Assembly (NCBI GenBank): GCA_023410055.1 | Contig: JAEYQK010000003.1 | Coordinates: forward strand, 1-33,814 | Length of the DNA: 33,814 bases | Direction: 5' to 3' | From: Acidobacteriota bacterium | GTDB taxonomy: Bacteria; Acidobacteriota; Terriglobia; Terriglobales; Acidobacteriaceae | In this document: positions 32,401 to 33,814 of the stretch, piece after piece | How the letters are laid out: each line of letters opens with the position of its first letter | How positions within the stretch are numbered: the stretch's first letter is position 1 | Position numbers and translations under genes: made by a program | Notes under the pieces: model-generated | Database searches by the model: none | Told to the model about the DNA's origin: nothing | What the model saw: only the letters and a program-made list of their open reading frames with translations

Positions 32401-33814
32401 GTGGTCCTGATGATAATGGGTCAGTTCCTCGGTGAGCGCGTCGAACCCCGGGAAAGCCGAGGCGAAGATGATGGCGGTGTCGTCGCGCATCGCATCGGGC
32501 AGACCCCAGCGCTCCGGCAGTTGAGTGCCTTTGCTGGTTGTCTTGTAACGCATCACGAGCGGGATGCCAGCGTCGCGCATGGCTTCGAGACCGGCGGCGA
32601 TTGCGAGCCGGGTGGTGCTATCGAGGGAGGGGATGCGATCGGCGGGGACGCCGAAATCGCATGCGAGATCGAAAGCGCCAGCCCGGCCCGCAAGCTTGAT
32701 TACGTCGCCGACGTCGCTGATTGCTTCAAACGTCGGGCCGCCGTTGTCACTCTTCACAAGCCGTGTGATGTTCTTGTCCAGCATGGCCTTGCGAATGTTT
32801 TCGGGTATTGAACCAATCAGTTGTTCGCCACGCAGCAATCGTGCGACGTTCTCGTCGTCAAAGACGTGGGGAGTGCCGGGTAATCCGAGACCGGCGCCGG
32901 TGATTACAACTGGCTCGGCCTTTGCCGGAACGGCGTTGGATTGATACGCCTGCCAGGCTCGTTCAAGGATTTCAGAAAACACTCGCCCAAATTCGGCGAA
33001 CCGTCCCTGATCTGCACCGGCGGCGTTGACAGGGCTCGAGAGTGAGGCCGCAATGGGGGCCATCTGCTCGACCGGAACTTCGATTTCTGGTTTGTTCACC
33101 TCAGGTTGGACCTGCGCAACGCCACGGCCCAGCCCTGACGCGTACAGTCCGCACAGCGCCTGGTTGAAGGCAACAACGTCGAGAATCTTTGGGTGATTGC
33201 TGAACAACGAGAGTACTTCGGGAACATCGGCAAACATGTCATCGACGAAACCGGCGAGGGCTTTCTTCGGACCTGTTTCGACAAAGACGCGGGCACCCGC
33301 GTCGAACAACGTTTTCAGTCCTTTGACGAACTGCACTGGTGCGGCGACCTGCTGCGCGAGGATGTCGAGCATTTGTGGGACAACATTGTCGCCGGTGGGA
33401 TAGAACTCGCCGTTCACATTGGCGACGATCGGGACGCGAGGCGGTTTTACTCCCAGACGTTCCAGCGTTTTGCGCAAAGGGCCGCTTGCAGGTGCGACGA
33501 TTGAAGTGTGGAATGCATGACTGACCGGCAGTGGAATGGCCGTGAAGCCGGCTTTTTGGAACAGCTCGACTGCTTGCTCGACCGCCTTGCTGGCGCCGCC
33601 GATCACGCACTGGCTCTTGCTGTTGATGTTTGCGATCACGACGTAGCCGTTGACGCTTTGAACCACCCGTTCGATCTCCTCGAGAGGAGCGAATACGGCC
33701 GCCATCTTGCCGTTGTCTTCCATCGAGACGCGCGTCATCTCGCGGCCACGCGCGCTTACCGCTTCTAGTGCATGCTCGAAGTCGAGGCCACCGGAGGCGA
33801 CAAGTGCACCGTAT
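26419..33814 (-). CDS. PfaA-like multidomain polyketide/fatty acid synthase: AT-KS-ACPx5-KR-DH (5' end outside window)
   Basis: 2464 residues visible. Order on the minus strand: acyltransferase (33814 to about 33150; His in SHAFHTS; the nucleophile Ser lies just outside); ketosynthase (about 32915-31400) with Cys in NAACAST (32164-32166), His in SHETYTPARGG (31720-31722) and His in GLTGHAM (31600-31602); Ala/Pro linker; five ACPs (about 30905-29045); ketoreductase (catalytic part about 28240-27420; VTGAAGSIV, SSIAGRFG, Tyr in GQADYASAND at 27625-27627); hot-dog dehydratase (about 27260-26430; His in HQIDGTPVLPG at 27205-27207). It resembles PfaA of polyunsaturated fatty acid synthases, but AT precedes KS. 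All ACPs read LGVDTVKQAE, Thr instead of the usual Ser. Four linkers contain REP-derived peptides. The product is unknown; a lipid chain is likely. The PPTase gene follows, probably in the same operon. Confidence 0.95.
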   Translation of the reverse strand, partial: YGALVASGGLDFEHALEAVSARGREMTRVSMEDNGKMAAVFAPLEEIERVVQSVNGYVVIANINSKSQCVIGGASKAVEQAVELFQKAGFTAIPLPVSHAFHTSIVAPASGPLRKTLERLGVKPPRVPIVANVNGEFYPTGDNVVPQMLDILAQQVAAPVQFVKGLKTLFDAGARVFVETGPKKALAGFVDDMFADVPEVLSLFSNHPKILDVVAFNQALCGLYASGLGRGVAQVQPEVNKPEIEVPVEQMAPIAASLSSPVNAAGADQGRFAEFGRVFSEILERAWQAYQSNAVPAKAEPVVITGAGLGLPGTPHVFDDENVARLLRGEQLIGSIPENIRKAMLDKNITRLVKSDNGGPTFEAISDVGDVIKLAGRAGAFDLACDFGVPADRIPSLDSTTRLAIAAGLEAMRDAGIPLVMRYKTTSKGTQLPERWGLPDAMRDDTAIIFASAFPGFDALTEELTHYHQDHARREQLSTLEDLRKSMDAASDATILQKLDSQIASLKAAIAQQPYAFDRRFLFRTLPMGHSQFAELIGARGPNTQINAACASTAQAVALAEDWIRAGRCRRVIIVSSDDATSDNMMEWFGAGFLATGAAATDEKVEDAAIPFDKRRHGMIVGMGAAAMVVECAEAARERGITPICEVLSAVTANSAFHGTRLDIDHISQVMEKLIAQAEFRHGISRRDIAPKTVFMSHETYTPARGGSASAEVYALRRAFGDAADSIVVTNTKGLTGHAMATGIEDVAAIKVLETGIVPPVVNFKEVDPELGRLNLSKGGSYPVDYAIHLGAGFGSQISMTLLRWVKTKDGVRRAPNALGYAYRIADEATWKEWLGQMTGYSTAVDLEVVQRTLRVRDQKAAARVEAAKEVVKQAQPVIAPAAPAAPVVPIAEAAPEPPKASAAVAGVGAQPAPAPVPVVLAPPATEPSKPAPGAPFKPEVGLSGVTAATAAQEIPVPSPAPPVAAVSSDSVKERILALVSEKTGYPTDMLDLDLDLEADLGVDTVKQAEVFATVREAYGIQRDDTIKLRDFPTLGHVIRFVHDRRPDLFAAAAASQEAPAQPAADTPPTPAPEIKSLAAEHEPAAAFIPAPAADAVKERILALVVEKTGYPVEMLDLDLDLEADLGVDTVKQAEMMAAIREIYSIPRDPNLKLRDFPTLKHVIQFVYDRRPAVASSPSLSAPFEPASGLSGVIETKPTPTSVVETTPTVATTAASSEPSAVKTAILTPADPASTPSTSVVAAAVGVDEIKEKVLDIVAEKTGYPKDMLDLDLDLEADLGVDTVKQAEMFVAVRAAYNIPRDENLKLRDFPTLKHVIQFAYDRQPANLGAPFKPDVGLSGVKAVSSTEAPAPTPEPKAESAPPPTQAAQGASAAVVSIAEIKDKVLTIVAEKTGYPQDMLDLELDLEADLGVDTVKQAEMFVAVRAAYNIPRDENLKLRDFPTLKHVIQFAYDRQPANLGAPFKPDVGLSGVEAVSSTEAPALAPEPKVETAPPIEAASAVVSVPIATTTPAVTVDEIKAKVLSIVAEKTGYPPEMLDLDLDLEADLGVDTVKQAEMLAAVRAAYNIPRDENLKLRDFPTLAHVIKFAQERIGQPAASAPTAPAEAPAASVAATPPEPPRPKLVRAKPASFEAADRVPRRVPAPVLRPPLTICKPTGVSFTGTSRVVIMPDLAGVADELAHQLRSKDVQALVIDRTWTPDQLAASLKQWLAEGSIQGVYWLSALDHEGEVKDLDINSWHDAIRLRLKALYATMRALYDQIAAQGTFLISATTLGGQHGYDTAGALAPMGGAVVGFTKTYKRERPDATVKAVDFEANRAPADIARVLIDETLRDNGAVEIGYKSDLRWSVALTEQPAADGQPGLTLDESTVFVVTGAAGSIVSAITSDLASASGGTFHLLDLVPKPDPNNPDLKKFTTDKDGLKRDIFARIQATGQRATPAMVEKELAGLERAVAAQNAIDAVHKAGGVAHYFSVNLTDAAAVAKVIDEVRQQSGRIDVLLHAAGMERSHFLPDKDEREFNLVFDVKSDGWFNLLHAVGDMPLGATVAFSSIAGRFGNAGQADYASANDLLCKYTSSFRTTRPTTRGIAIDWTAWGGIGMATRGSIPKMMEVAGIDMLPPEAGIPTIRRELTVGGTRGEVLVGQRLGVLLHEWDATGGVDTNLFETFESIRGPMIGKIASMGVNAGLVIETTLDPKIQPFLHDHQIDGTPVLPGVMGIEAFAEAAQCVVPGWRLDNLEHISFLAPFKFYRNEPRTVTIEAVFHPYGDAIVADCRLIGRRQLPNQPEPQVTTHFTARVRLTKHIPQAVTAPAVSKPAGRVIDSKDIYRVYFHGPAYRVLDRAWQEGKQIVGQMPTALPSNHTPEKLPTLMAPRLIELCFQTAGLWELAEQGRMGLPQVVDQVSLLRTPTAGEPLFAVVNPSPNEETFNAQVVDSSGNVYVEMSGYRTIAIPSAVDADSLKALKTAA
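29400..29436 (-). repeat. REP copy G, in frame between ACP4 and ACP5
   Basis: On the minus strand GGTGCCCCGTTCAAGCC, loop CGATGTT, GGCTTGAGCGGGG; encodes GAPFKPDVGLSGV. 36 bases identical to intergenic copy F. Confidence 0.9.
29793..29829 (-). repeat. REP copy H, in frame between ACP3 and ACP4
   Basis: Differs from copy G by one loop base (CGACGTT); encodes GAPFKPDVGLSGV. Probably shares its origin with copy G through duplication of the ACP module. Confidence 0.88.
30237..30273 (-). repeat. REP copy I, in frame between ACP2 and ACP3, diverged
   Basis: Encodes SAPFEPASGLSGV. The left arm reads CCCCGTTCGAACC, so pairing is weakened; this looks like the oldest in-gene copy. Confidence 0.75.
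30978..31014 (-). repeat. REP copy J, in frame in the linker before ACP1
   Basis: Encodes GAPFKPEVGLSGV; loop TGAAGTT; both arms intact. It lies in the Ala/Pro-rich linker between KS and the first ACP, outside the duplicated ACP unit, so it is unlikely to be a by-product of ACP duplication. Confidence 0.87.

Overview
The window looks like chromosomal DNA of an acidobacterium, probably of the Koribacter/Terriglobus kind. This is inferred from three separate FG-GAP/VCBS proteins with ASPIC/UnbV ends, many secreted beta-propellers and c-type heme proteins, TTG starts backed by good Shine-Dalgarno sites, and clusters of hairpin repeats between genes. No rRNA or tRNA gene is visible, so the assignment rests on gene content only.

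Layout, left to right. (1) 1-1318, minus: a NarX-type sensor histidine kinase running off the left edge. (2) 1480-6902, plus: a small secreted protein with a terminator, a 1137-residue TPR/FG-GAP/ASPIC protein, and an amidase. (3) 7060-16199, plus: a very tight seven-gene operon closed by a strong terminator. It encodes DAHP synthase, a lipoprotein propeller with one heme-c site, an FG-GAP/ASPIC protein, a YVTN propeller fused to a di-heme MauG/peroxidase-like domain, a second propeller, a RidA-fold protein with chorismatase-like motifs, and a long ABC-type substrate-binding protein. (4) 16382-21773, plus: another FG-GAP/ASPIC protein, a LacI-type regulator and the helicase HrpB. (5) 21774-25613: a repeat-rich islet. 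Two copies of a roughly 275-bp element lie in opposite orientation and enclose a small membrane protein, a WG-repeat protein and the remnant of a REP-associated tyrosine transposase (RAYT). Many copies of a palindromic REP element lie in and around it. (6) 25614-33814, minus: an Sfp-type phosphopantetheinyl transferase and, upstream of it, a giant PfaA-like synthase (AT-KS-five ACPs-KR-DH) running off the right edge.

The most interesting signals are linked. The REP palindrome that is scattered between genes around the RAYT remnant also occurs four times, in frame, inside the linkers of the synthase ACP array, where it encodes GAPFKPDVGLSGV-like peptides; one intergenic and one coding copy are identical over 36 bp. 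In addition, all five ACP domains carry Thr where the phosphopantetheine-bearing Ser is expected, directly beside a phosphopantetheinyl transferase gene. The 9-kb operon of region 3 is a second candidate for an undescribed system: an aromatic-pathway entry enzyme and a chorismatase-like RidA protein co-transcribed with extracytoplasmic heme and propeller proteins.
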